DNA from: an uncultured Chryseobacterium sp.
GTDB taxonomy: Bacteria > Bacteroidota > Bacteroidia > Flavobacteriales > Weeksellaceae
Length of the DNA stretch: 64,000 bases
Direction: 5' to 3'
NCBI GenBank assembly: GCA_913776245.1
Contig: CAJYLO010000004.1
Location: 1 to 64,000, forward strand
Shown here: positions 16,748-24,412 of the stretch, one piece after another
How positions within the stretch are numbered: position 1 is the first letter of the stretch
How the letters are laid out: each line of letters starts with the position of its first letter
Translations under genes and position numbers: made by a program
Notes under the pieces: generated by a model
What the model saw: only the letters and a program-made list of their open reading frames with translations
The model's database searches: none
What the model was told of the DNA's origin: nothing

Positions 16748-16858
16748 AAGACAAAAGTAATTATTCTGAATATTATTTTTTGGATGATTCTCATTTGTTG
16801 TCATTGATGATTCACAAGTTTTCGGCATCATTTTTCCATACATTCACAAAATTCTGTT

Positions 16859-18058
16859 ATGATAAGATCTATTATTTCTGCTGTTTTTTGTCTCAGCTTT
16901 ATCATTGTTTCCTGCCAGCAAAAAGAATCTGTCAAAAATCTTCCGCCGGTAGAAAAAGAAAAGCCAAACTCTGATTACAAGCCTGCATTTGCAGGACAGA
17001 CAAGAGTGATGGGCTACAAAACACAAACAGAACATAAGGTAGATGTTATCAGTCATAATCTCGGTAAACCTTGGGGAATGGCACAACTACCCGATGGCAA
17101 TTTTCTGATCACGGAAAAATCAGGCTACATTAACCTCGTTTCCAAAGACGGAAAGTCTGTTACCAGGATCACGGGATTACCAAAAGTGGACAGCCGCGGA
17201 CAAGGCGGCCTTCTAGATATTGTAATTGACCCGGATTTTGAAAATAATCAAACGATTTATTGGTCATTTTCAGAACCTTTTGAAAACGGAAATCTGACAT
17301 CTGTTGGCAAAGGAATTCTCTCAGGAAATAAAATCACAAATCCAAAGGTGATTTTCCGGGCAACACCCGCTTACGACGGCAAGCTGCATTATGGAAGCCG
17401 GCTCGCTTTTGACAAAGAAGGTAATCTTTTTGTGAGCACAGGAGAAAGATCTGATCTTAAAACACGTCCGCTGGCACAAGACCTGAAAGCTTATTTAGGA
17501 AAAATCATAAAAATCACAAAAGATGGAAAGCCGGCATCTGGAAATCCTTTTTCAGGTACCGAAAAAGCACAGCCTGAAATCTATTCTTATGGTCACAGAA
17601 ATCCGCAGGGAATAGCCATTCATCCGGAAACTGGAGAACTTTGGGAAACCGAAATGGGACCGCGTGGCGGCGACGAGATCAACCTCATCAAAGCCGGGAA
17701 AAACTATGGCTGGGCGACAATCACCTACGGAATCGAATATTCCAGGGAGAAAATCAACAACGGCCTGACTAAAAAAGAGGGTTTGGAACAGCCTGTTTAT
17801 TACTGGGATCCTGTGATCTCTCCCAGCGGAATCACATTCTACACGGGAACTATCGCCGAATGGAAAAATAATCTTTTCATCGCTTGTCTCAGCGGTGAAA
17901 AAATCAACAGGATCATTCTTGAAAAGAACAAAGTTGTAGGCGAAGAACGCCTGCTTGAAGATCAAAACGAGAGATTCCGTGACGTCTTTGATGGAAATGA
18001 CGGAAATCTTTATGCGATTACTGACAGCGGGAAATTATATCGGATTTCTAAGAAATAA
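16859..18058 (+). CDS. PQQ-dependent sugar dehydrogenase (Asd/YliI-type) lipoprotein
   Basis: Lipoprotein of 399 residues; the signal segment ends LSFIIVSC with Cys19 as lipidated residue. The mature protein is a six-bladed beta-propeller of the glucose/sorbosone dehydrogenase family. Matching motifs are LGKPWGMAQLPDGNFLITEKSG, GQGGLLDIVIDPDF, RLAFDKEGNLFVSTGER, YSYGHRNPQGIAIHPETGELW and MGPRGGDEINLI. Family members oxidise aldose sugars with PQQ in the periplasm. No PQQ biosynthesis genes are in the window, so the cofactor would have to come from elsewhere. Its stop abuts the stop of convergent tsaB with no spacer. Confidence 0.9.
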   Translation: MIRSIISAVFCLSFIIVSCQQKESVKNLPPVEKEKPNSDYKPAFAGQTRVMGYKTQTEHKVDVISHNLGKPWGMAQLPDGNFLITEKSGYINLVSKDGKSVTRITGLPKVDSRGQGGLLDIVIDPDFENNQTIYWSFSEPFENGNLTSVGKGILSGNKITNPKVIFRATPAYDGKLHYGSRLAFDKEGNLFVSTGERSDLKTRPLAQDLKAYLGKIIKITKDGKPASGNPFSGTEKAQPEIYSYGHRNPQGIAIHPETGELWETEMGPRGGDEINLIKAGKNYGWATITYGIEYSREKINNGLTKKEGLEQPVYYWDPVISPSGITFYTGTIAEWKNNLFIACLSGEKINRIILEKNKVVGEERLLEDQNERFRDVFDGNDGNLYAITDSGKLYRISKK

Positions 18059-18745
18059 TTATTGTTTCTTAATTCTATCGGCTTTCTTAATTCCTTGGAA
18101 ATCTTTCAGATAAAAAGGTTCAAAGTAGGCCACATCTTCAAAATCCTGTTGATTAAATTTCTCAACAGATTTTTTAATCAATCCTTTTGCTGATGGATAA
18201 ATATCAGATCTGAATTCCGCATTTGGAAGATTCAATATTTCCTGAGCTTTTTTTACGCCATCACCAATAAACAGAACTTTATTGTCCGCTAATTCTAAAA
18301 AAGAATGTTCATCCAGGATTTTGGCTTCGGTTTCAGATATCATATTGCCGGATTGTCCGTCAAAAACAGCAGTGTAAACCTCCATTCTTCTGGCATCAAT
18401 CAACGGAATGATTAACTCGAAACCCTGATTTACAAATTCTTCAACCATAGAATCCAGAGAATTGACAGCAATCAACGGTAATTTAAGTCCATAACAAAAA
18501 CCTTTGGCTGAAGCAGCCCCAATTCTAAGGCCTGTATAAGAACCCGGACCTTTTCCGAGAGAAACCGCATCCAGGTCTTTCAGAGAGATTTCGGCGCCTT
18601 CCAAAGCCCATTCTACAAAACTATGAAGACTCTCGGATTGTTTATAATTATCTGAAACTTCTTCGCAAAGACATAGTAATTTTTCACCATCAGAAATGGC
18701 AACAGAACAGTTTTTGGACGAGGTTTCTATGTGTAGGATTTTCAT
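18059..18745 (-). CDS. tsaB: tRNA threonylcarbamoyladenosine biosynthesis protein TsaB
   Basis: Protein of 228 residues of the ASKHA fold. It partners TsaD and TsaE in making t6A37 on ANN-decoding tRNAs. Diagnostic segments are MKILHIETSSKNCSVAI at the N-terminus and VSLGKGPGSYTGLRIGAASAKGFCYGL (residues about 62-88), the TsaB/TsaD dimer region. The metal and ATP site of TsaD is absent, as usual for TsaB. It is the last gene of a minus-strand cluster with an NTF2-like protein and an SDR, 27 bases behind the former. Confidence 0.95.
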   Translation of the reverse strand: MKILHIETSSKNCSVAISDGEKLLCLCEEVSDNYKQSESLHSFVEWALEGAEISLKDLDAVSLGKGPGSYTGLRIGAASAKGFCYGLKLPLIAVNSLDSMVEEFVNQGFELIIPLIDARRMEVYTAVFDGQSGNMISETEAKILDEHSFLELADNKVLFIGDGVKKAQEILNLPNAEFRSDIYPSAKGLIKKSVEKFNQQDFEDVAYFEPFYLKDFQGIKKADRIKKQ

Positions 18746-18772
18746 TCTGCAAATGTAAGGATTAAGGAAGAA

Positions 18773-19204
18773 TTATTTCAAACCCACACTTTGCCGGCTC
18801 CACAATTTCCAGATTGATTTTTGTCGAATCCAGAATTCGAGGACTGATAATTTCATTTCAAAAATTTCGTTTTTGTAAAGTCCTTTGACAGCAATGATCC
18901 TTCTGATGCTGGCGAATTTATTCCTGAATTTAAATTCATTGAATTCAGTTTGTTTAACGGACTGATATTTTACTTTTCCGGATTCAAAATCTTTTTTAAA
19001 ATCATCTTTATTCTGAACCCAGCCGTTGGAATGTCCAAAGGAGACATCGTCAGAAAATAAATCCACAATTTTAGAATCATTTTGCTCCATCAACGAATCT
19101 AATTTTGAAATCTGATGTATAAATGCTTTCTCTTTCTTGGAATAATCTTGAGAAAATCCGAAGACGAAAAAAATTACAAATAATAAGCTAAAAACTGACT
19201 TCAT
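18773..19204 (-). CDS. Secreted NTF2-like (DUF4440/SnoaL-type) protein
   Basis: Protein of 143 residues with a signal peptide ending FVFGFSQ. The mature part has the cone-shaped NTF2-like pattern: a helix with LDSLMEQNDSKIVDLFSDDVSFGHSNGWVQNKDDF, then strands ending VLEFWIRQKSIWKLWSRQ. This matches DUF4440-type proteins, a fold used for ligand binding or small hydrolase roles. No catalytic residues can be named. The ATG overlaps the stop of the SDR gene by one base, so they are co-translated. Confidence 0.8.
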   Translation of the reverse strand: MKSVFSLLFVIFFVFGFSQDYSKKEKAFIHQISKLDSLMEQNDSKIVDLFSDDVSFGHSNGWVQNKDDFKKDFESGKVKYQSVKQTEFNEFKFRNKFASIRRIIAVKGLYKNEIFEMKLSVLEFWIRQKSIWKLWSRQSVGLK

Positions 19205-19953
19205 TATTTCCTGTAAATCGTTCTTGGTTCGGCCTGCGCTTTTGGATAAATTGCAATCTCCGCAATAGAAACTCTTTCCGGAGCATTAATGCAATAAGCG
19301 ATTGTATCCGCAATATCTTCCGGAAGCAACGGTTCATAACCGGCATAAACTGTCGCCGCTCTTTCATCATCACCTTTAAATCGTACTTTAGAGAAATCCG
19401 TCTCCACAGCGCCCGGCTGAATATTGGTCACCCTAATACCAAATTCTGTCAGTTCCAGTCTCATTCCTTCAGAAATAACGTCTACTGCTTTTTTGGAAGC
19501 ACAATAAACTACGCCGTTGGCATAAGTCTGTCTCGCCGCTACCGAACTGATATTGATAATCTGCCCGTTTCCTCTATTTTTCATCAGTTTGATAATCGGC
19601 TGAGAGACATATAGTAAACCTTTTACATTGCCGTCCATCATTGCGTTCCAATCTTCTATATTTCCATCGGAAATCGGGTCCAATCCATGAGCGTTTCCTG
19701 CATTGTTGATTAAAACATCAATGTTTTTCCAACTTTCAGGCAGTGCGTCAATCGCATTAAAAACCTCATCAGAATTACGGACATCGAAGTTTAAACTAAA
19801 AATTTCGGTTTGTTGGGATAATTCAGTTTTAAGTTCGTCCAAAACGTTTTGATTTCTTCCACAAAGAATCAGTCTGTTATTTTGTTGTGCTAATAAAATG
19901 GCTGTGGCTTTCCCGATTCCGGAAGTGGCTCCGGTAATGAATATTGTTTTCAA
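19204..19953 (-). CDS. Short-chain dehydrogenase/reductase (YdfG-like)
   Basis: NAD(P)-dependent oxidoreductase of 249 residues with a Rossmann fold. The cofactor motif TGATSGIGKA is at residues 7-16, then NNAG, a catalytic Ser in INISSVAARQT, and YCASK with the Tyr-Lys pair. GRNQ after strand 2 suggests NADP preference. FGIRVTNIQPGAVETDF is the normal post-active-site segment. It resembles the YdfG/serine 3-dehydrogenase group, which acts on hydroxy acids such as L-allo-threonine or 3-hydroxypropionate; the actual substrate is unknown. It heads the cluster with the NTF2-like gene and tsaB. Confidence 0.92.
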   Translation of the reverse strand: MKTIFITGATSGIGKATAILLAQQNNRLILCGRNQNVLDELKTELSQQTEIFSLNFDVRNSDEVFNAIDALPESWKNIDVLINNAGNAHGLDPISDGNIEDWNAMMDGNVKGLLYVSQPIIKLMKNRGNGQIINISSVAARQTYANGVVYCASKKAVDVISEGMRLELTEFGIRVTNIQPGAVETDFSKVRFKGDDERAATVYAGYEPLLPEDIADTIAYCINAPERVSIAEIAIYPKAQAEPRTIYRK

Positions 19954-19990
19954 TTTTAAATTAGATTTAGTAGTACAAAATTAATTCATC

Positions 19991-20101
19991 TTTATCGCAA
20001 AGACACAGGTATTTTAAATTTAAAAGTAAAAAGTCGCAGATTAAAAATTTGCGACTTTATAAAGATATTTTTTAAATTTTACTTTCTGCCTTTGTGATAA
20101 A
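19991..20101. repeat. Imperfect 111-bp palindrome containing a terminator
   Basis: Outer arms TTTATCGCAAAG (19991-20002) and CTTTGTGATAAA (20090-20101) pair with one mismatch. The middle parts share AAATTTAAAA-type segments. The centre AAAGTCGCA (20030-20038) pairs perfectly with TGCGACTTT (20050-20058), and on the minus strand a T-rich run follows, so the core can terminate msrB. The arm sequence CAAAG/CTTTG resembles the elements at 23301-23454 and 51221-51373. Confidence 0.65.
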
Positions 20102-20103
20102 AA

Positions 20104-20643
20104 TTATTTCTTATCCCGTTGAAAATCCAGACTGGCAGAGTTCATACAATATCTTGTTCCTGTTGGTGGCGGACCATCATTGAAAACGTGTCCCAGATGC
20201 GATTCGCAACGTTTGCAAAGCACTTCAATTCGTTCCATTCCGTGTGATGAGTCCCGCTTGTAAATTACCCCGTCTTTATCCGCTTCGAAGAAACTTGGCC
20301 AGCCACAGGTACTCGCAAATTTGGAACTCGAACGGAACAAATGATTGCCGCAAACGGCACAAAAATATTCTCCGACTTCATCAAAATCATTATATTTTCC
20401 GGTGAAAGGATATTCCGTATTAGCTTCTCTTGCAATAGCATAAACTTCCGCTGGAAGGATCTTTTTCCATTCCGCATTGGAAACATTCAGTTTGGTTTTG
20501 TCTGTTCTTGAATAGTAAGGATTGTTGGCGTGTGTGTTATCTTCCATTGTTTTTGTTTGTTGAGGTTTGGTTAGATCCACTTTTTTATGCGCACATTGCT
20601 GCAAAAATAAGCTGATTAATATTAAAAAAATTGCATTTTTCAT
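20104..20643 (-). CDS. msrB: Peptide-methionine (R)-S-oxide reductase, lipoprotein form
   Basis: Protein of 179 residues that reduces methionine-R-sulfoxide in proteins. The N-terminal LFLQQCAHKK is a lipobox, so it acts in the periplasm on the membrane. The zinc site is formed by CAVCG and CKRCESHLGHVF. The catalytic Cys is in GTRYCMNSASLDF (normally RYCINS), and FRSSSKFASTCGWPSFF holds the second, resolving-type Cys. The C-terminus ends shortly after, as usual. It is transcribed alone on the minus strand with a hairpin downstream. Confidence 0.94.
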   Translation of the reverse strand: MKNAIFLILISLFLQQCAHKKVDLTKPQQTKTMEDNTHANNPYYSRTDKTKLNVSNAEWKKILPAEVYAIAREANTEYPFTGKYNDFDEVGEYFCAVCGNHLFRSSSKFASTCGWPSFFEADKDGVIYKRDSSHGMERIEVLCKRCESHLGHVFNDGPPPTGTRYCMNSASLDFQRDKK

Positions 20644-20692
20644 TTGTGTAAATTTACTAAATCAAACATTAGATTTCATTATCATAAGATAG

Positions 20693-22051
20693 TTAAACAA
20701 ACGCGCTCATACCGGTAATTGAACGACCGACAATCAGCGAGTTGATCTCTTTCGTTCCTTCATAGGAATAAATCGCTTCCGCATCTGCAACGAATCTGGC
20801 AACATCGTGCTCCAATAAGATTCCGTTTCCACCCATTACTTCTCTTGCCTGCGCTACAACATCACGGGTTCTGAGACTGCAAAAGACTTTTGCCAAGGAT
20901 GCGTGTTCATCTTTCAGAATACCGGCATCCTGCATTTCGGACAATCTGAAAACCAAGGTTTGCATTGCAGTTAAATTGGATAACATTTCTACCAAATGTC
21001 CCTGAATCAACTGAAAAGATGCGATCGGCTTACCGAACTGTTTACGTTTTCTGGTGTAATCCAAAGCACTTTCGTAAGCGCCTCTTGCACAGCCTGTCGC
21101 CATCCACGCCACGCCGGCTCTGGTCATCTGAAGAACTTTTGCTGTGTCTTTGAAGCTGTTTGCGTGCTCCATTTTCTGAGAATCGGCAACGAAGCAATCT
21201 TTCATTGTAATCAATCCGTTCTGCACAATTCTGAGTGCCATTTTTCCTTTGATCTTTTCAACCGAAAAACCTTCTGTTCCTTTTTCAACAATGAAACCTT
21301 TCACCTGATTATCATCTAAATCTCTTGCCCAGATAATAATCACATCCGCAAACGTGGCGTTTCCAATCCATTTTTTTTGTCCGTTCAGCATCCAGCCGCC
21401 TTCCACTTTTTTGCAGGTTGTCGTCAATCCGCCAGCAGCGCCCGAACCGACTTCCGGCTCTGTCAATCCAAATGCGCCAATCAAATCGAATTGCTGCATT
21501 CCCGGGAGATATTTCTGTTTCTGCTCTTCAGAACCGCACATATAAATCGAGCCCATCGACAATCCTGACTGAACGCCAAAAAATGTCGCCAAAGATGCAT
21601 CAACCCTGGCAATTTCCATTGCGATGACTCCTTCCATCAGAAATGGTAAATTCGGGCAGCCGTAACCTTCATAAGTGACGCCGCAGAGATTCAGTTTTTT
21701 GAATTTGGGAATCAGCTCGTGCGGAAAATCGTCGTGAAGCCAGTAATCATTGACTAGCGGTTTGGCTTCTTTTTCCATAAATTCACGAACCTGTAATTGA
21801 ATGGCTCGTTGCTCATCCGTGAGTTTCAAATGAAGTTCATAGAAATCACCGTTGATTGGTGGTAATTCTTTTTTCTTTCCGGAGGAATCCAGCATTTTTG
21901 TTAAGCCTTTGATTTGATTTTCATCCAATTTTGAGAATTGGTTTATCAGTTTTGGAAGGTCAATTTTTTGCGAGATTTTGGAAATCTGCTCTATATCGAT
22001 ATGTTTCAGAAGATTGAAAATTCCTTTTATTTTGGAAATAGTATCATTCAT
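20693..22051 (-). CDS. Acyl-CoA dehydrogenase (glutaryl-CoA dehydrogenase-like)
   Basis: FAD enzyme of 452 residues introducing a double bond into acyl-CoA. I chose ATG 22051 (MNDTISKIKG); a TTG 27 bases upstream only adds nine residues. An unusual N-terminal helical extension of about 65 residues precedes the dehydrogenase fold. Family motifs are FGLTEPEVGSGAAGGLTT (FAD/substrate loop), the arm MTRAGVAWMATGCARGAYESAL, KRKQFGKPIASFQLIQGHL and the catalytic Glu in YSYEGTKEINSLIVGRSITG. That last segment is most like glutaryl-CoA dehydrogenases. No lysine/tryptophan degradation genes are adjacent, so the substrate is uncertain. Confidence 0.88.
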   Translation of the reverse strand: MNDTISKIKGIFNLLKHIDIEQISKISQKIDLPKLINQFSKLDENQIKGLTKMLDSSGKKKELPPINGDFYELHLKLTDEQRAIQLQVREFMEKEAKPLVNDYWLHDDFPHELIPKFKKLNLCGVTYEGYGCPNLPFLMEGVIAMEIARVDASLATFFGVQSGLSMGSIYMCGSEEQKQKYLPGMQQFDLIGAFGLTEPEVGSGAAGGLTTTCKKVEGGWMLNGQKKWIGNATFADVIIIWARDLDDNQVKGFIVEKGTEGFSVEKIKGKMALRIVQNGLITMKDCFVADSQKMEHANSFKDTAKVLQMTRAGVAWMATGCARGAYESALDYTRKRKQFGKPIASFQLIQGHLVEMLSNLTAMQTLVFRLSEMQDAGILKDEHASLAKVFCSLRTRDVVAQAREVMGGNGILLEHDVARFVADAEAIYSYEGTKEINSLIVGRSITGMSAFV

Positions 22052-22290
22052 ACGTTTCTGTTTTCTTGTAGAATGCAATTAATATTCCTAAAAAGCTTTT
22101 ACAGATAGCTGATGATCTAATTTTTTTCTGAAAATTAGTTTTACAAAACTCTAAAAATCAAGAATTTAAAACTTAAGTTAGTTTACAAAGTGTTTCGGAT
22201 TGATTTGCAAGATTGCTTTTATCTTAATTATCAATTTTGGAATAGGCAGTTTCGATTGATTGTCTAAACAGAATTTGGAACGCCGAAACC

Positions 22291-22375
22291 CGCAGCCCGA
22301 CTTGAGTGGAGCTCTTTTTCTTTTTTCAATAAAAAAGAAAAAAGCGGGAACGGAAGGCGGATAAAGCTGCCCAAA
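22291..22375 (+). repeat. Dispersed structured repeat, copy C
   Basis: The shortest and clearest copy. It begins CGCAGCCCGACTTGAGTGG and ends CGGAAGGCGG...GCTGCCCAAA (22366-22375). A central stem TTTTTCTTTTTT/AAAAAAGAAAAA closes on a CAAT loop, and GCAGC/GCTGC can form the outer stem. It lies 35 bases before the DUF4349 gene in the 358-base gap behind the acyl-CoA dehydrogenase. Nothing else convincing is seen in that gap. Confidence 0.65.
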
Positions 22376-22409
22376 TAAATATTAATAATTAATCTCAAAA
22401 CAATCTATT

Positions 22410-23297
22410 ATGAAAACTAAATTATTATCAATCAGCTTACTAGCTTTGACTTTGTTTGCTTGTAAGAAAAGCGAAATGGCAGAATCTGCCTACGCATCTG
22501 CAGATGTTGTTGTTGACAGTGCTTCTGTTTCGGATAGCATTTCTATGGCTGCGATACAAAATGTGAAGGACCGACAATTTGTGAGAACCGCAGAAATGGA
22601 TATGGAAGTGAAGGATGTTTATGATGCGACCATCTCGATTGAGAAACAGCTTCAATCACTGGGCGGATTTGTAACCAAGAGCAGAATGGAAGCGCAGACT
22701 TTGTCGGAAAACACTTACAATACGTCGGATGAATCGGCGATTTTGATTCGAAAATTCCAGAATCATAATAGGATGCAGGTAAGAGTTCCGACTCAGAAAT
22801 TGGGCGAGTTTTTGGATTTTATTAATGATAAAAAAGTGTTTCTAAACTCGAGAATTATTTCTGCTGAAGACGTTTCTGCCGGAATACGATTGGCAAAAAT
22901 GGAATCTGAAAGACAAGCTAAAACCAAATCCAATATTTCTCAATTGAAAGCCGGAAAAGATAAAGTGAATCTTGATGACAACAATATGTCTGAATCGAAT
23001 ATTCAGAAATACTCTGACGAAATTCTTGCTGATAATCTGAAATTCTCAACGGTGGATATTTTCATCCAAGAACCGAAAACAAGTGTTGCGAAAATCCCAA
23101 TCATCAACACGAAAAATATTGATAACGAGTATAAATATAATTTCTTCTATGATATGAAAAATGCTTTTGTGGAAGGATTTTATTTGATTCAGCAGCTATT
23201 TGTTTTACTGATTTCTATCTGGCCGATTGTTTTGATTGGAGGTTTGGTATTTTACTTTTTGAGAAGAAGAAAAGAGTTTGTTAAAACTGATAAATAG
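22410..23297 (+). CDS. DUF4349 family lipoprotein with C-terminal membrane helix
   Basis: Protein of 295 residues. The signal ends LTLFACKK with lipidated Cys18. The DUF4349 domain runs from about residue 50 to 235: VRTAEMDMEVKDVYDATISIEKQLQSLGGFV, MQVRVPTQKLGEFLDFI and LKFSTVDIFIQEP. One transmembrane helix near residues 262-283 (LFVLLISIWPIVLIGGLVFYF) is followed by a basic tail. DUF4349 proteins are membrane-anchored with a coiled-coil middle and have no settled function. Its start sits just behind repeat copy C. Confidence 0.9.
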   Translation: MKTKLLSISLLALTLFACKKSEMAESAYASADVVVDSASVSDSISMAAIQNVKDRQFVRTAEMDMEVKDVYDATISIEKQLQSLGGFVTKSRMEAQTLSENTYNTSDESAILIRKFQNHNRMQVRVPTQKLGEFLDFINDKKVFLNSRIISAEDVSAGIRLAKMESERQAKTKSNISQLKAGKDKVNLDDNNMSESNIQKYSDEILADNLKFSTVDIFIQEPKTSVAKIPIINTKNIDNEYKYNFFYDMKNAFVEGFYLIQQLFVLLISIWPIVLIGGLVFYFLRRRKEFVKTDK

Positions 23298-23300
23298 TTT

Positions 23301-23454
23301 TTGAACCTCAAAAGGCACAAAAGATTTACTAATTTTTTAACACAAAGGTCACAAGGGTTTTTTGATATTCGAATATTTTTAAGGTCACAAAGATTTGACT
23401 TCGTCAAATGATAATTATGTGCTTTGTGAAAATCTTTGTGCCTTTTGTGGTTCA
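23301..23454. repeat. CACAAAG-type palindromic element (about 153 bp), copy 1
   Basis: Arms TTGAACCTCAAAAGGCACAA (from 23301) and TTTGTGCCTTTTGTGGTTCA (to 23454) are near-perfect inverted repeats. Inside are CACAAAGGTCACAA and GCTTTGTG segments, the palindrome ATATTCGAATAT, and a small hairpin ATTTGAC-TTC-GTCAAAT (23393-23409). Length and terminal TTGAAC...GTTCA match the element at 51221-51373. The right arm supplies the TTG of the next gene's promoter. Confidence 0.75.
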
Positions 23455-23478
23455 TTTATTTTACATTTCATAATTTTG
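23445..23478 (+). promoter_or_regulatory. Promoter of the metal-handling cluster
   Basis: TTG (23445-23447, inside the palindrome's right arm), a 23-base spacer and TAATTTTG (23471-23478). The ATG of the first gene follows at 23486, so the leader is only a few bases long. Confidence 0.55.
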
Positions 23479-23485
23479 CAAAACG

Positions 23486-23857
23486 ATGTTGAGAAAACTG
23501 CAACTTTTTTTTATGATGTTCTGTTTGGGAATTTTTGTATTTCCGAAGCAGAATTTTAATGCTCAAGTTGCTCAGAGTTCTTGTTGCGAAGCTCAGAAAG
23601 ACACCTCTGACTGCTGCAAAAAAGAAGAGAAAAAATCAGATTCCTGTCATCACGATTCCAAAAAAGAAAAAGACTGCAAAGATGATTGCACTACTTGCAA
23701 AACATGCAGCTCGGGATTTGTTTTTTCCGTTGTTTTGAATAATTTAGATAACAACCTGAAAACACCGGTTTTCACCATCAACAATCCATTTTCTTATAAC
23801 TCACAATCGCCTTTAGCAAGATATTTCAATATCTGGCAACCGCCTAAATTGGGTTAA
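23486..23857 (+). CDS. Cysteine-rich secreted protein of metal cluster
   Basis: Protein of 123 residues. An N-terminal hydrophobic segment (LQLFFMMFCLGIFVFP, residues 5-20) acts as signal. The mature middle is dense in Cys, His, Lys and Asp (SSCCEAQ, DCCKKE, SCHHDSKK, CKDDCTTCKTC), eleven Cys within about 50 residues, which suggests a soft-metal chelator. The C-terminal part (VFSVVLNNLDNNLK...YNSQSPLARYFNIWQPPKLG) lacks Cys and is of unknown role. I do not recognise a named family. It precedes an HMA-like protein and an HMA-TonB receptor in the same direction, so periplasmic metal capture is inferred. Confidence 0.7.
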   Translation: MLRKLQLFFMMFCLGIFVFPKQNFNAQVAQSSCCEAQKDTSDCCKKEEKKSDSCHHDSKKEKDCKDDCTTCKTCSSGFVFSVVLNNLDNNLKTPVFTINNPFSYNSQSPLARYFNIWQPPKLG

Positions 23858-23873
23858 TTTTAATTAGCAATCT

Positions 23874-23941
23874 CTCGCTGATTATGCAAATCTTGCAGAT
23901 TTTTTAATATAAGAATCCGCATAATCTGAAAAATCTGCGAG
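23874..23941. repeat. Small palindromic element between metal genes
   Basis: CTCGC (23874-23878) pairs with GCGAG (23937-23941), and GATTATGC (23880-23887) pairs perfectly with GCATAATC (23919-23926). A second short palindrome AAGATTTT-AC-AAAATCTT lies at 23955-23972. Together they could attenuate read-through from the Cys-rich gene into the HMA gene. No T-run follows, so a terminator is uncertain. Confidence 0.5.
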
Positions 23942-23998
23942 AATGTAAAACTTCAAGATTTTACAAAATCTTAATTCAAACAATTAAAATTAATCAAA

Positions 23999-24391
23999 AT
24001 GAATACAATCATAAAATCTGGAATTTTATTCCTTTCCATATTTCTATTCTCCAATTTTTCTGCTCAAACCAAAACCTTCAAAGCCAGAGTAGAAGGCAAC
24101 TGCGGAATGTGCAAAGAACGCATCGAAACGGCTGCCAAATCTGACAAAAACGTAAAATCAGCCGACTGGAGTATGAGCAAAAAAGTCCTGACCGTAAGTT
24201 ATGACGCTTCTAAAACCGATAAGAAATCGATCTTAAAAACCGTTGCGGAAGTGGGTCATGACAACGAAATGTTCCGTGCTTCTGACAAATCTTATGATGA
24301 TTTGGATGCCTGCTGCCAGTACGACCGTCCTGACAACAGCAAAAAAATGGCGAAAAATGCAGATAAAAAACAAGTCTGCGAGCTTAAGTAA
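23999..24391 (+). CDS. Secreted HMA-like metal-binding protein
   Basis: Protein of 130 residues with a signal peptide ending NFSAQ. The mature domain has the HMA ferredoxin-like layout: strand KTFKARVEGNCGMCKERIE with the metal-loop variant GNCGMCK (Cys-x-x-Cys), VLTVSYDASKT, then VAEVGHDNE. A further conserved ACCQYDRP lies near residue 105 and a Lys-rich tail follows. It is paralogous to the N-terminus of the receptor encoded next (GNCNMCKARIE, AEVGHDNE, ACCLYTRG). It probably binds copper or a similar soft metal in the periplasm and may hand it to or from the receptor; the metal itself is inference. Confidence 0.82.
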   Translation: MNTIIKSGILFLSIFLFSNFSAQTKTFKARVEGNCGMCKERIETAAKSDKNVKSADWSMSKKVLTVSYDASKTDKKSILKTVAEVGHDNEMFRASDKSYDDLDACCQYDRPDNSKKMAKNADKKQVCELK

Positions 24392-24412
24392 TTAATTAAA
24401 TTTTTTTGACGA

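Noticed and set aside
16745..16843. N-terminal extension of the glycosyltransferase
   Set aside because: The added 32 residues are polar and unlike a GT-B start and would leave 15 bases to a divergent gene; GTG 16747 fits the fold.
23252..23455. Minus-strand ORF over the palindromic element
   Set aside because: It is made of the CACAAAG repeat sequence and has no independent support.
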